Source: Gordonia gummivorans (GTDB lineage Bacteria > Actinomycetota > Actinomycetes > Mycobacteriales > Mycobacteriaceae). From it: 38,141 bases of DNA. The notes under the pieces were generated by a model, which was given only the letters and a program-made list of their open reading frames with translations, was not told where the DNA came from and did not search any database. The stretch spans positions 1 through 38,141 of the forward strand of contig NZ_JAKWBF010000043.1 of the NCBI RefSeq assembly GCF_022513585.1. Reading direction: 5' to 3'. Positions 8,283 through 16,900 of this stretch are shown one piece after another; within the stretch, counting starts at the first letter, position 1; each line of letters opens with the position of its first letter. The translations under genes were made by a program, and so were the position numbers.

Positions 8283-8780
8283 TCAGTCGGTCTTCCACCG
8301 CAGGGTGAACAGCTCCCAGACCTCTTTCTGGTCCGCCGCCCACGGGTCGTAGACGAACGGCGCATGGCGTAGTGCCATGCCCGCCTCGCGCGGGGTCCGG
8401 TCGGCCTTGAAACCGTTGCACGACCGGCATGCGGCAACCAGGTTGCCGAACGTGCTTCTCCCACCGCGCGACACCGGCACGATGTGGTCGACGGTGTCGG
8501 CCGGACCTTCGCAGTACGCGCAGATCCACTGGTCACGCCGCAGGATCGTCGGCGACGACGCGTAGGAGTCCATCGACTTCCCGGCGAACGGGCGGTAGGC
8601 GTTGCGCTTGATCGCGACAACCTTGTGGATCGGGAGCGTGAGCGTCGGCGAATGCACCACCCGGATCACCGGGGTTCCCTCGACGTTTCGGGCCACCTCG
8701 GTGGTCAGCAGCACCGCCGCGCGGCGCCAGGTGACGCGCGCCAGGATCTGTAATCCGGCGTTGGTGACGAAGATGGTCAT
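8283..8780 (-). CDS. HNH endonuclease family protein
   Basis: This is a 165-residue protein. The C-terminal half carries a complete HNH/McrA-type motif: a CxxC knuckle in WICAYC, DHIVPVSRGG with the catalytic His, the Asn of FGNLVAACRSCNGFK, and a second CxxC (CRSC). About 90 residues lie before it and look like a small beta domain (VIRVVHSPTLTLPIHKVVAIKRN). This short actinobacterial HNH type is widespread and usually has no known role. GAGGAG about 8 bp upstream gives a good start. A 38-codon ORF with a very strong ribosome binding site lies 51 bp upstream on the same strand. Confidence 0.85.
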   Translation of the reverse strand: MTIFVTNAGLQILARVTWRRAAVLLTTEVARNVEGTPVIRVVHSPTLTLPIHKVVAIKRNAYRPFAGKSMDSYASSPTILRRDQWICAYCEGPADTVDHIVPVSRGGRSTFGNLVAACRSCNGFKADRTPREAGMALRHAPFVYDPWAADQKEVWELFTLRWKTD

Positions 8781-8831
8781 GGCTTCTCCTCGAGACGATG
8801 GCGAACTGGTCGGTGCGCCAACGATTCGGGA

Positions 8832-8948
8832 TCAGCCTGGAATGACGATCCCGAGATCCTTGGCGCTCGGGACGGGGCGCAATGCGGTACACGTGAGTCC
8901 GTGACCGGGTTCGCGGTCCCGATAGCTCCGGGTTCCGACGATGGTCAT
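8832..8948 (-). CDS. Small ORF (38 aa) upstream of the HNH gene
   Basis: The frame reads MTIVGTRSYRDREPGHG and ends KDLGIVIPG. It is preceded by a near-ideal Shine-Dalgarno, GAGGAGGTG (8955-8963), 7 bp before the ATG. About three quarters of the third codon positions are G or C, as in neighbouring genes. The peptide is soluble, basic in the middle and contains one Cys. It ends 51 bp before the HNH start on the same strand, so it is either a small protein of the same operon or a leader peptide. No family is recognised. Confidence 0.5.
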   Translation of the reverse strand: MTIVGTRSYRDREPGHGLTCTALRPVPSAKDLGIVIPG

Positions 8949-9091
8949 GTGCGCCACCTCCTCTCGCTGGGGTCGGGTTTCATGTCTTACCGACGACGAT
9001 AGTCGCCGCAACGGGTGACGGTAGTGCGACGTGCGGGTCAGAGCCAAGTGAATTTCTCCGGTCGGATGCCCGCGCGACCTATCGTCGAGGC

Positions 9092-9436
9092 ATGACCGAC
9101 GAGCGCCCGCGGCGCGTTGTGGACCTGACCGCGTCGATCGTGATCTGGTTCTGCCACGTGCTGCTGGCCGTCGGCGTCTTTGGCCTGTCCGTTCTCACGA
9201 CTTTCGGGACCGACGCGTGCGCCTACGAGGCGTGCGGGAGTCCCCGGTGGATCGATGCGGCGATCTGGACGGCCGCGGTCGGCAGCCTCGTGCTGCTGTT
9301 GGCGTCGGCCTTGGTCATCAACGCGCGAGGACGCGCGCGACGCCTGGCCTTTCCGTTCGCCCTGATCGGATGTGTTCTCGAGGTCGCACTGGTGCCCGTG
9401 GTGTTCGCGATCGCGAGCAACGCCGGGCCTGTGTAG
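9092..9436 (+). CDS. Small three-helix membrane protein
   Basis: This is a 114-residue protein with three hydrophobic segments, about 9-37, 54-75 and 85-110. Two cysteines sit in the first extracytoplasmic loop (DACAYEACGSPRW). An Arg-rich cytoplasmic loop (NARGRARR) separates helices 2 and 3. No family is recognised. CTATCGT about 12 bp before the ATG could be a -10 element, which would leave little or no leader. Confidence 0.65.
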   Translation: MTDERPRRVVDLTASIVIWFCHVLLAVGVFGLSVLTTFGTDACAYEACGSPRWIDAAIWTAAVGSLVLLLASALVINARGRARRLAFPFALIGCVLEVALVPVVFAIASNAGPV

Positions 9437-9539
9437 CAACGAGTCGACGTGTCGCACGTCACTCAACGTGATCCTCACAGGTAGTGGGAGTACCCTCTGC
9501 GCGGGACCCGGACCGAGAACCGGCCGGGATCGGCACGGA

Positions 9540-11009
9540 GTGGAGGCGATCATCGTTACCGAGCGACCCGCAACGGTCACCGAGGATTACCTCGACCCCG
9601 ACGAGCGAGACGACCCCAAACCGGCGGCCAAAACACACAAGCCCGACAAGCACCTCTATCAGATCGACTTCGTCCGTCTGGTGACCTTTGCGTCGGTCAT
9701 CCTCGACCACGTCATCCTCAACATCCCGCACATCGTGAACATGTCGACCGGTGCGGTCGGCCTGATGATGCGCTACACCCGGTACTCGTTCTTCGCGCTC
9801 ACCGGTTTCGTCCTGACGTATCAGTACCGCGACCGCGAGCTGAAGCCGCTGACGTTCTGGCGTCGCCGCTACAAGCTGATCGGACTCCCGTTCGTCACCT
9901 GGAGCCTCTTCTACTGGGTCTATGGCCGCTACCTGGTCGGCGGCTGGTCGAACGTGGCGTCGAACTTCGAATCCGCCGAGTCCATCACGTTGGCGGTCAA
10001 ATCGATCTGCTACGACCTGATCACCGGAAACGCCTGGTACCACCTGTACTTCCTGTCGGTGAGCATGCAGATCTACCTGGTGTTCCCGGGCATTCTGTGG
10101 GTGCTCCGCCGCACGTGGGGCTATCACCGCTACCTGCTCGCCGCGAGCTTCGCTTTCCATCTCTGGCTGATCTATGCGATGACCAGCCCACCCATGCAGT
10201 TCATCCCGGCCGGGGTGCACACGGCGCTGTCGAAGCATCTCGTCGCGACGATCATCCCGTACCAGTTCTTCATTCTCGCCGGCTGCGTCGCGGCGATGCA
10301 CTACCCCGCGTTCCAGGCCTTCATGGTCAAGTGGCGCAAGGTGATCATTCCCGCGGGTATCGCGGTGATCGCGGCGACCATCGTGTACTTCGTCAATCAG
10401 GTCGACCTGGGTATCAGCATCGAACGCGCGTCCAACGTGTTCCTCGTGCACAACGTCTTCGCCTATATCGCGGTGATCTTGATCCTCTACTGCCTGGGAA
10501 CGCTCTGGCAGGATCGTCGACGCCCCGGATCGGTGGCCGACGGGTTCATGCGCACCGCCGCCGACCGGTCCTTCGGCATCTACCTCGCCCATGCCCTCGC
10601 GCTGAGCGCGCTGATGCCGATCATCCGGGAACACGCCGGTTCCGCGCCCTGGCCGCTGCTGCTGCTGTCGTTCCTCGGCACAGTCGTCCTGACGGTGTTC
10701 ATCGTCGAGGTGCTGCGTCGGAGCCCGATCAGCCTCATCACCACCGGCCGCAACCGGCTCGACTGGCGTCAGCAGAACGCGGGACGGTCGCTGATCGTGG
10801 GCATCGTCGCGATCGGCATCGGCGTCGCCGTTCGCCTGGTGATCGAGCCGCTCACCGGGAACCTGATCATCGCCACCGCCGCACTGCTCGTCGTTTCCGC
10901 GGTTGCGGTCTTCTGGCGGCGTTACCGCGACGGTAAGGGCGACCGGGACGGCACCGGTGCAGATACCACGACACCGCGCGCCAAGAAGTCGGTCACCGTC
11001 GAGGGCTGA
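9540..11009 (+). CDS. Acyltransferase-3 family membrane protein
   Basis: This 489-residue integral membrane protein has about ten helices. The family start IDFVRLVTFASVILDHVIL has the usual charged D/R pair and the His of the proposed active site in helix 1. Acyltransferase-3 proteins O-acylate sugars, peptidoglycan or glycolipids from the cytoplasmic side. The start is the GTG at 9540, as frame upstream of it shows no protein character. The C-terminal 30 residues are polar and overlap the 3' end of the SGNH hydrolase gene on the other strand by 88 bp. OatA-type enzymes fuse this domain with an SGNH domain, so the two neighbours may act together. Confidence 0.82.
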   Translation: MEAIIVTERPATVTEDYLDPDERDDPKPAAKTHKPDKHLYQIDFVRLVTFASVILDHVILNIPHIVNMSTGAVGLMMRYTRYSFFALTGFVLTYQYRDRELKPLTFWRRRYKLIGLPFVTWSLFYWVYGRYLVGGWSNVASNFESAESITLAVKSICYDLITGNAWYHLYFLSVSMQIYLVFPGILWVLRRTWGYHRYLLAASFAFHLWLIYAMTSPPMQFIPAGVHTALSKHLVATIIPYQFFILAGCVAAMHYPAFQAFMVKWRKVIIPAGIAVIAATIVYFVNQVDLGISIERASNVFLVHNVFAYIAVILILYCLGTLWQDRRRPGSVADGFMRTAADRSFGIYLAHALALSALMPIIREHAGSAPWPLLLLSFLGTVVLTVFIVEVLRRSPISLITTGRNRLDWRQQNAGRSLIVGIVAIGIGVAVRLVIEPLTGNLIIATAALLVVSAVAVFWRRYRDGKGDRDGTGADTTTPRAKKSVTVEG

Positions 11010-11923
11010 CTCAGCGTCGCCAACACGAGGTCGGCCACCGCCGCCTTGCCTCGGGCGTTCGGGTGATAGGACACGCCACCCTGGCCGAAGCCGTTCACCC
11101 AGGGAGTCTTCGAACAGACACCGTGATCGACGCCCGCTTTGGACGCGCGGACCAGGATGGTGCCCGACGCCGCAGCTGCGCGGGCGGTCGCGGCGGTCAT
11201 GGCGTCGTACACCTGGCGTGTCGAGGCCACCTGCGCGGGAGTCAGCGGCAACCCGGGGCAGGTCCGGTCGTCACGCCCGAGCACCGGCACATAGTCGACG
11301 AGTACGACGACGGCACGCGGGGCACGCGCCCGGACAGCCGCCACGGTCTCGACGATGGCCCGCTCGACGGCGACATAGGCCTGCGGCGTCGGATCGGAAC
11401 GAACCGAGTGAGGCCGGGTGCAGCTCTTCGCAGTCAACGGATGAATGCGCGCAATGTCGACGTTCGCGCAGCTAAGGGCGAGCAGCCTGGACATGTAGTC
11501 GAGGTCGTTGCCGCCGGTGGTGATCGTGACCAGGCGGGTGTCGGGCGTGACCGCGGCGATCTGCGGCTCGCGCAGCGAACGCTGCGGCACCCGCAGGATG
11601 TTGGACGTCCGCGAACCACTGCAGGAGACATCCGTCAAACGCATGTCGGTGGCGTCTGCGACCTGATGCGGGTAGTTGTCGGCCGATCGTTGGCACACGG
11701 TCCGCAGGCCGCGCACCTCCGGGCCTGCCGCGTAGGAACTGCCCAGCGCCACATACTTGCTCAGCGCGAAGACAGACAGGACCGGTGTGTCCGAACCCGA
11801 CGCGGTGGACCGCACCGGGTAACTCGGCTCGGGCATCACCGCTGAACCGGGAATCATCACCGCCGCCGCCGCAATCACGGATGCCACGATGACCGCAGCG
11901 TGCGACCACCGGTGACGACTCAT
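10922..11923 (-). CDS. Secreted SGNH/GDSL-family hydrolase
   Basis: This is a 333-residue exported esterase or lipase. The N-terminal hydrophobic stretch (about 8-30) is a signal sequence. Block I is YVALGSSYAAGP (nucleophile Ser), the block III Asn is in TTGGNDLDY, and the catalytic His is in GVSYHPNARG. Several cysteines (VCQRS, VSCSGS, SCANV, CPG, VCSK) would form disulfides, as in Streptomyces-type extracellular SGNH enzymes. The last about 29 codons lie over the acyltransferase gene. The ATG at 11923 leaves a standard signal peptide. Confidence 0.85.
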   Translation of the reverse strand: MSRHRWSHAAVIVASVIAAAAVMIPGSAVMPEPSYPVRSTASGSDTPVLSVFALSKYVALGSSYAAGPEVRGLRTVCQRSADNYPHQVADATDMRLTDVSCSGSRTSNILRVPQRSLREPQIAAVTPDTRLVTITTGGNDLDYMSRLLALSCANVDIARIHPLTAKSCTRPHSVRSDPTPQAYVAVERAIVETVAAVRARAPRAVVVLVDYVPVLGRDDRTCPGLPLTPAQVASTRQVYDAMTAATARAAAASGTILVRASKAGVDHGVCSKTPWVNGFGQGGVSYHPNARGKAAVADLVLATLSQPSTVTDFLARGVVVSAPVPSRSPLPSR

Positions 11924-11992
11924 CCAGCCAGTGTCACATATCGCCGACGCCCTATCCCGACAACTCCCCCGAACCGCACGGGGTGGCGTTAC

Positions 11993-12838
11993 TCACGACC
12001 AGATGTCCGGCAGGTCCTTGGCGACCGACATCGGGAAGTTCGGGGGGCGCTTCTCCAAGAACGCCGTCACCCCCTCGTAGACATCCGCCGACTGGCCGCG
12101 GTAGTAGATCGCCTTCGAGTCGGCGACGTGCGCATCCATCGGCGACGGCGCACCGGCCATGCGCCACAACAACTGTCGCGTCAGCGCGACGGAGACGGGA
12201 GCACTGTTGGCGGTCATCTCACGGGCCACCGCGATGGCCGTCGCGAGCACCTCGTCCTTCGGTACGACCTGCTGAATCAGTCCATGTTCGAGCGCCTCGT
12301 CGACCGACACCATCGTGGCGCCCATCGTCCACCGGAGAGCGGTCGGCAATCCGACCAACCGGGGCAGAAACCAGCTCGACGCCGCCTCGGGCACCAATCC
12401 TCTTGCGGCGAAGACGAATCCGAACTTCGCGTCGTCGGATGCGATGCGCGCGTCGGCCGGCAGGGTCATGGTCACGCCGACCCCGGCCGACGGACCGTTG
12501 ACCGCCACCACGACCGGCTTGAGCGCCCGGAAAATCCGCAGCGACAGTCGGCCACCCTCGTCGGGCGGAACCTCGTCGGTGATCGACGACGCGTCGAAGG
12601 TGTCGGCGCCACCGCCGAGATCGGCTCCGGCACAATAGGCCCGGCCGTTCCCGGTCAGCACGACCGCCCGCACCGAGTCGTCGGCGTCGGTCTCGTCGAA
12701 GGCGTCGATCAGCGCCTGCCCCATCTGCATGGTGAACGCGTTGAGACGATCAGGGCGATTGAGGCGGAAGATCGCGATCTCGCCGTCGCGTTCGACGATG
12801 ATGGGTGGGATGTCGGAATTCTCGGTACGTGATGGCAC
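11993..12838 (-). CDS. Enoyl-CoA hydratase/isomerase family protein
   Basis: This 281-residue crotonase-fold enzyme has IAIFRLNRPDRLNAFT near the N-terminus, the oxyanion-hole motif GNGRAYCAGADL, and NGPSAGVGVTMTLPADARIAS. One acidic residue expected in classic hydratases may be replaced (VPEAASSW), so hydration, isomerisation or another acyl-CoA reaction is possible. TAGGTT lies 6 bp before the GTG at 12838 and would give a leaderless transcript; a GTG two codons earlier is the alternative. The gene stands alone on the minus strand. Confidence 0.85.
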   Translation of the reverse strand: MPSRTENSDIPPIIVERDGEIAIFRLNRPDRLNAFTMQMGQALIDAFDETDADDSVRAVVLTGNGRAYCAGADLGGGADTFDASSITDEVPPDEGGRLSLRIFRALKPVVVAVNGPSAGVGVTMTLPADARIASDDAKFGFVFAARGLVPEAASSWFLPRLVGLPTALRWTMGATMVSVDEALEHGLIQQVVPKDEVLATAIAVAREMTANSAPVSVALTRQLLWRMAGAPSPMDAHVADSKAIYYRGQSADVYEGVTAFLEKRPPNFPMSVAKDLPDIWS

Positions 12839-12956
12839 CCACACAACCTACTCGATGACCGAACGAGCGTTCCGTCGATCGTGAATCCCGGCGTTGGCGA
12901 GCCCATCCGCTCCCTGAGCGTGGATCCGTGGAGGGTTTGCATCTGGGCCTCAGATT

Positions 12957-13144
12957 CCGCTGCCTGAGGTGCGACGAGCGCTAGCCGCCGGGCTGAGGAG
13001 CCCCGTGCGAGGTACGAGCATGGAGCGTCTCGAAGTCGAGGAGCCTCGAAGGCCTGGTGACGGCTGCTACCTGGTCAACCAATTACCCTGTCTCACTAGC
13101 CCTTCGAGGCTCTCGGCTAGCGCCTCGAGCACCTCAGGGAGCGG
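12957..13144. repeat. Dispersed palindromic repeat R1, long copy
   Basis: The outer arms CCGCTGCCTGAGGTGC and GCACCTCAGGGAGCGG and the inner GAGCCTCGAAGGCCTGGTGA / CCCTTCGAGGCTC arms make a long imperfect palindrome. The block CTCGGCTAGCGCCTCGAGC is shared with the 31865 copy. It occupies most of the 429-bp gap between the hydratase gene and clpC, in which no gene is apparent. Confidence 0.75.
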
Positions 13145-13176
13145 TAGAGACTCCTGAGGGAGCGATGGGTGCACTC

Positions 13177-13212
13177 GACGCCCGGTCAACGGTTTGGGAC
13201 GCCCGGTCAACG
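13177..13212. repeat. Two direct copies of GACGCCCGGTCAACG, 21 bp apart
   Basis: The 15-mer occurs at 13177-13191 and exactly at 13198-13212, separated by GTTTGG. A third, one-base variant with the same GTTTGG prefix lies at 22677-22691, at the 3' ends of two convergent genes. This looks like a short dispersed element near gene ends. Confidence 0.55.
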
Positions 13213-13251
13213 ACGACGGCGGCGCCACCCATCAGGTGACGCCGCCGTCGT
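13213..13251 (-). terminator. Hairpin terminator candidate downstream of clpC
   Basis: ACGACGGCGGCG at 13213-13224 pairs with CGCCGCCGTCGT at 13240-13251, and the loop is tightened by CACC/GGTG. It lies 17 bp past the clpC stop. No T-run follows, which is common for actinobacterial terminators. Confidence 0.55.
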
Positions 13252-13267
13252 TGGTTGAACTCGTAGG

Positions 13268-15814
13268 TCAGCTCGCGTCGGACCCGCCGTCGGCGGCCTT
13301 GGTCAGCTCGACCGGGGCGTCGGGCACCGCGCGCGGCTTCTCCGAACCGGTGAAGGTGAACTTGGCATCTTCACCGTCGTCCTCGCCGTCCCAGCCTTCG
13401 ACGTCGACCAGCACGATCTGGCCGGCGGTGATCTCGTTGAAGAGGATCTTCTCCGAGAGCTGGTCCTCGATCTCACGCTGGATGGTGCGACGCAACGGCC
13501 GGGCACCGAGCACCGGGTCGAACCCGCGCTTGGCGAGCAGTCCCTTGGCCTTGTCGGTGAGCTCGAGAGCCATGTCCTTGTTCTTCAGCTGCGTCTCGAC
13601 GCGGGCGATCATCAGGTCGACCATCTGGATGATCTCGTCCCGAGTCAGCTGATGGAAGACGATGACGTCGTCGATACGGTTGAGGAACTCGGGCCGGAAG
13701 TGCTTCTTGAGCTCGTCGTTGACCTTGAGCTTCATCCGCTCGTAGTTCGACTGCGAGTCGGCACCCTTGGTGAAGCCGAGGCCCACCGCCTTGGAGATGT
13801 CGCTGGTACCGAGGTTCGAGGTGAAGATCAGCACGGTGTTCTTGAAGTCGACCGTGCGGCCCTGACCGTCGGTGAGACGACCATCCTCGAGCACCTGCAG
13901 CAGCGTGTTGTAGATCTCCGAGTGCGCCTTCTCGATCTCGTCGAACAGCACCACCGAGAACGGCTTGCGGCGCACCTTCTCGGTGAGCTGCCCGCCCTCT
14001 TCGTAGCCGACGTACCCGGGAGGGGCACCGAACAGACGCGACGCGGTGAAGCGGTCGTGGAACTCGCCCATGTCGATCTGGATGAGCGCGTCGTCCTCGC
14101 CGAACAGGAAGTTCGCCAGCGCCTTGGAGAGCTCGGTCTTACCGACACCCGACGGTCCGGCGAAGATGAACGAACCCGACGGACGCTTGGGGTCCTTCAG
14201 GCCGGCACGCGTACGGCGGATCGCCTTGGAGACGGCCTTGACCGCGTCCTCCTGGCCGATGATCCGCTTGTGCAGCTCGTCCTCCATGCGGAGCAGACGG
14301 GTGGTCTCCTCCTCGGTGAGCTTGAACACCGGAATACCGGTCCAGTTGCCCAGAACCTCGGCGATCTGCTCGTCGTCGACCTCGGCCACGACGTCCATGT
14401 CGCCACTGCGCCACTGCTTTTCGCGCTCGGCACGCTCGGCGACGAGGGTCTTCTCCTTGTCGCGCAGGCTCGCGGCCTTCTCGAAGTCCTGCGCGTCGAT
14501 CGCGCTTTCCTTCTCCTTGCGGGCGTCGGCGATGCGCTCGTCGAACTCCCGCAGGTCTGGCGGTGCGGTCATCCGGCGGATGCGCATGCGCGCGCCCGCC
14601 TCGTCGATGAGGTCGATCGCCTTGTCCGGCAGGAACCTGTCGTTGATGTAGCGGTCGGCCAGCGTCGCCGCGGCCACGAGCGCACCGTCGGTGATGGACA
14701 CCCGGTGGTGGCTCTCGTAACGGTCGCGCAGACCCTTGAGGATCTCGATGGTGTGCTCCACCGACGGCTCGCCGACCTGGACCGGCTGGAACCGGCGCTC
14801 GAGAGCGGCGTCCTTCTCGATGTACTTGCGGTACTCGTCGAGAGTGGTCGCACCGATGGTCTGCAGTTCGCCACGGGCCAGCTTCGGCTTCAGGATCGAC
14901 GCGGCGTCGATCGCGCCCTCGGCAGCACCCGCGCCGACGAGCGTGTGCAGCTCGTCGATGAACAGGATGATGTCGCCGCGGGTGTTGATCTCCTTGAGCA
15001 CCTTCTTGAGGCGTTCCTCGAAGTCACCGCGGTAGCGGCTGCCGGCCACCAGCGACCCGAGGTCGAGGGTGTAGAGCTGCTTGTCCTTGAGCGTCTCCGG
15101 CACCTGGCCGTTGACGATGGCCTGCGCGAGACCCTCGACGACGGCGGTCTTGCCGACGCCGGGTTCGCCGATGAGGACCGGGTTGTTCTTGGTGCGGCGG
15201 CTCAGCACCTGCATGACCCGCTCGATTTCCTTCTCGCGGCCGATGACCGGGTCGAGCTTGCCCTCACCGGCGGCGGCGGTCAGGTTGCGACCGAACTGGT
15301 CGAGCACGAGCGAGGTCGACGGGGTGCCGGACTCGCTGCTCCGACCGCCCGTGCCCGCCTCCTGCGGCTCCTTGCCCTGGTAGCCACTGAGCAGCTGGAT
15401 GACCTGCTGGCGGACCCGGTTGAGGTCGGCGCCGAGCTTGACCAGCACCTGTGCGGCAACGCCCTCGCCCTCGCGGATGAGACCGAGCAGGATGTGCTCG
15501 GTCCCGATGTAGTTGTGGCCGAGTTGCAGCGCCTCACGCAGCGACAGCTCGAGCACCTTCTTGGCACGCGGAGTGAACGGGATGTGCCCCGACGGCGCCT
15601 GCTGTCCCTGGCCGATGATCTCCTCGACCTGACTGCGGACACCTTCCAGGGAGATCCCGAGCGACTCGAGGGCCTTGGCGGCCACGCCCTCGCCCTCGTG
15701 GATGAGACCGAGCAGGATGTGCTCGGTTCCGATGTAGTTGTGGTTGAGCATCCGCGCCTCTTCTTGGGCCAGAACCACAACCCGTCGCGCGCGGTCGGTG
15801 AACCGTTCGAACAT
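13268..15814 (-). CDS. clpC: ATP-dependent Clp protease ATP-binding subunit ClpC
   Basis: This is a 848-residue class I HSP100 unfoldase that feeds proteins to ClpP. Two Clp-N repeats lie at about 1-145 (HNYIGTEHILLGL twice). The first AAA domain has Walker A GEPGVGKT at 216-223 and Walker B IILFIDELH. The UVR-like middle coiled coil is near 430-470, and the second AAA domain has Walker A GPSGVGKT and Walker B VVLFDEIEKAH. The LGF loop (VGLGFTKG) expected for ClpP docking is present. The length is normal. GAGGGAGAACA precedes the ATG. A ClgR-like box lies about 200 bp upstream. Confidence 0.98.
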   Translation of the reverse strand: MFERFTDRARRVVVLAQEEARMLNHNYIGTEHILLGLIHEGEGVAAKALESLGISLEGVRSQVEEIIGQGQQAPSGHIPFTPRAKKVLELSLREALQLGHNYIGTEHILLGLIREGEGVAAQVLVKLGADLNRVRQQVIQLLSGYQGKEPQEAGTGGRSSESGTPSTSLVLDQFGRNLTAAAGEGKLDPVIGREKEIERVMQVLSRRTKNNPVLIGEPGVGKTAVVEGLAQAIVNGQVPETLKDKQLYTLDLGSLVAGSRYRGDFEERLKKVLKEINTRGDIILFIDELHTLVGAGAAEGAIDAASILKPKLARGELQTIGATTLDEYRKYIEKDAALERRFQPVQVGEPSVEHTIEILKGLRDRYESHHRVSITDGALVAAATLADRYINDRFLPDKAIDLIDEAGARMRIRRMTAPPDLREFDERIADARKEKESAIDAQDFEKAASLRDKEKTLVAERAEREKQWRSGDMDVVAEVDDEQIAEVLGNWTGIPVFKLTEEETTRLLRMEDELHKRIIGQEDAVKAVSKAIRRTRAGLKDPKRPSGSFIFAGPSGVGKTELSKALANFLFGEDDALIQIDMGEFHDRFTASRLFGAPPGYVGYEEGGQLTEKVRRKPFSVVLFDEIEKAHSEIYNTLLQVLEDGRLTDGQGRTVDFKNTVLIFTSNLGTSDISKAVGLGFTKGADSQSNYERMKLKVNDELKKHFRPEFLNRIDDVIVFHQLTRDEIIQMVDLMIARVETQLKNKDMALELTDKAKGLLAKRGFDPVLGARPLRRTIQREIEDQLSEKILFNEITAGQIVLVDVEGWDGEDDGEDAKFTFTGSEKPRAVPDAPVELTKAADGGSDAS

Positions 15815-16011
15815 TGTTCTCCCTCACATTGCTAGCGCCCCGGCCGCCGTGGGTGTGACATGGTGCACTGACACGTCGACCAGCCTGGTTCCACTCTAGT
15901 GGTCGTCGGGTGTACACCTACAGTCAACGTCTGTCCAGATGACGTCGAACACCGGGTGCGGCGGGGATCTGGCTCATACAACCGCCCAGGCCAGCGCGGT
16001 GTTCCCCATCT

Positions 16012-16029
16012 GATACGCCCAGAGCGAAC
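16012..16029 (-). promoter_or_regulatory. ClgR-type binding site upstream of clpC
   Basis: GATACGCCCAGAGCGAAC fits the ClgR consensus known from Corynebacterium (WNNWCGCYNANRGCGWWS) at all constrained positions except the first. ClgR activates clp genes in actinobacteria. The box is about 200 bp before the clpC start, between clpC and the VOC gene on the same strand. A possible -10 (TATGAG on the minus strand) lies downstream of it. Confidence 0.55.
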
Positions 16030-16060
16030 GGATCGGTTCTCCGCCCCGAGATCCGCAGCG

Positions 16061-16819
16061 TCAGCCGTGCAGTACCGCGATGACGTTGCCCGACGGGTCG
16101 GTGAACCACGCGATGTCGGGTCCGCCGTGTTCGCCCGACCGGACGATCCCGCGCTCGTCGTGGTCGAAGCCGTCGTAGCGCAGGAACTCGACGCCCTGGG
16201 CGGCGAGTTCGTCGACCGCCTTGTCGAGGTCGTCGACCGGGAGGTTGAGGACCGTGTAGCCGGCCGGCGTGTGGTCGGGCTTGGGGTAGGCCATGACCGT
16301 CGTCTGCCGGTTGATACGAATGCCGAGCACGCCCATCGGGAAGCGCAGCACCCGCATGCCGAGCACGTCCCGATAGAACGTTTCCGCGGCCTCGAGGTCG
16401 CCCACGGCGAAACCACTGAATGCCAGGTTCGGCTCGCTCATCTGGGCTTCGCTCTCGTCGGAGAGACGCAGGATCTGCAGCCAGTTGCCGTCGGGATCTT
16501 CGACGGTGCCGAAGAGATTGCCGTCGCGGTCCTCGAGCGGACTCACCCACGCGGCCCCGAGTTCGTCGAGCCGTTTCGCGGTTGCGCTCGGATCGTCGAC
16601 CTCGACGTTGAGGATGGCTCGCGCGCCGCCGGGGTTGGGCCCGGACACGTCGTCGCGCTTGTCGAACATCAGGTAGAAGCCGTCGAGCGCGACCACCTGA
16701 TAGCCGTCGTCGCCGGGGGTGGACTCCACTTTCGCCTCGAAGGCGGTGGCGTACCACTGCGCGAGGCGGGTGGGGTCGTCGCTGGACAGGAGCATGGAGT
16801 TGATCGTTGCGGTAGCCAT
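16061..16819 (-). CDS. Two-domain VOC (glyoxalase/bleomycin-resistance) family protein
   Basis: This 252-residue soluble protein has two vicinal-oxygen-chelate domains, about 1-120 and 130-252. Each domain contains the usual endings, EDPDGNWLQILRL and TDPSGNVIAVLHG. The usual first His of metal-binding VOC enzymes is not obvious (SMLLSSDDPTRLAQWY, FSGFAVGDLEAAETFY), so metal dependence is uncertain. Such proteins may be dioxygenases, lyases or binding proteins. It is divergent from the DUF5996 gene, with 81 bp between the starts, and precedes clpC on the same strand. Confidence 0.85.
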   Translation of the reverse strand: MATATINSMLLSSDDPTRLAQWYATAFEAKVESTPGDDGYQVVALDGFYLMFDKRDDVSGPNPGGARAILNVEVDDPSATAKRLDELGAAWVSPLEDRDGNLFGTVEDPDGNWLQILRLSDESEAQMSEPNLAFSGFAVGDLEAAETFYRDVLGMRVLRFPMGVLGIRINRQTTVMAYPKPDHTPAGYTVLNLPVDDLDKAVDELAAQGVEFLRYDGFDHDERGIVRSGEHGGPDIAWFTDPSGNVIAVLHG

Positions 16820-16900
16820 GTCAGTGCTGACCGTTCCGGACCGGAGAACTCATCGGAATGCGACGATCGAATTCAAGCAACCAGGAGGTGCTCTTCCACG

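Noticed and set aside
8283..8948. A toxin-antitoxin or restriction system made of the small ORF and the HNH protein
   Set aside because: The HNH protein has no methylase partner, and the small ORF has no antitoxin features; only the linkage is supported.
9372..9539. The 56-codon N-terminal extension of the acyltransferase frame
   Set aside because: It overlaps the upstream membrane-protein gene, is Cys/Arg/Ser-rich and precedes a GTG that fits the family start better.
13652..15835. A 727-codon open frame opposite clpC
   Set aside because: It is the antisense shadow of a highly conserved gene with biased codons; its product is Leu/Val/Asp/Arg-rich low complexity with no domain.
15899..16900. 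The long upstream extension of the DUF5996 frame
   Set aside because: It runs over the VOC gene in antisense; AGGAGG before 16901 and the family start show the true beginning.
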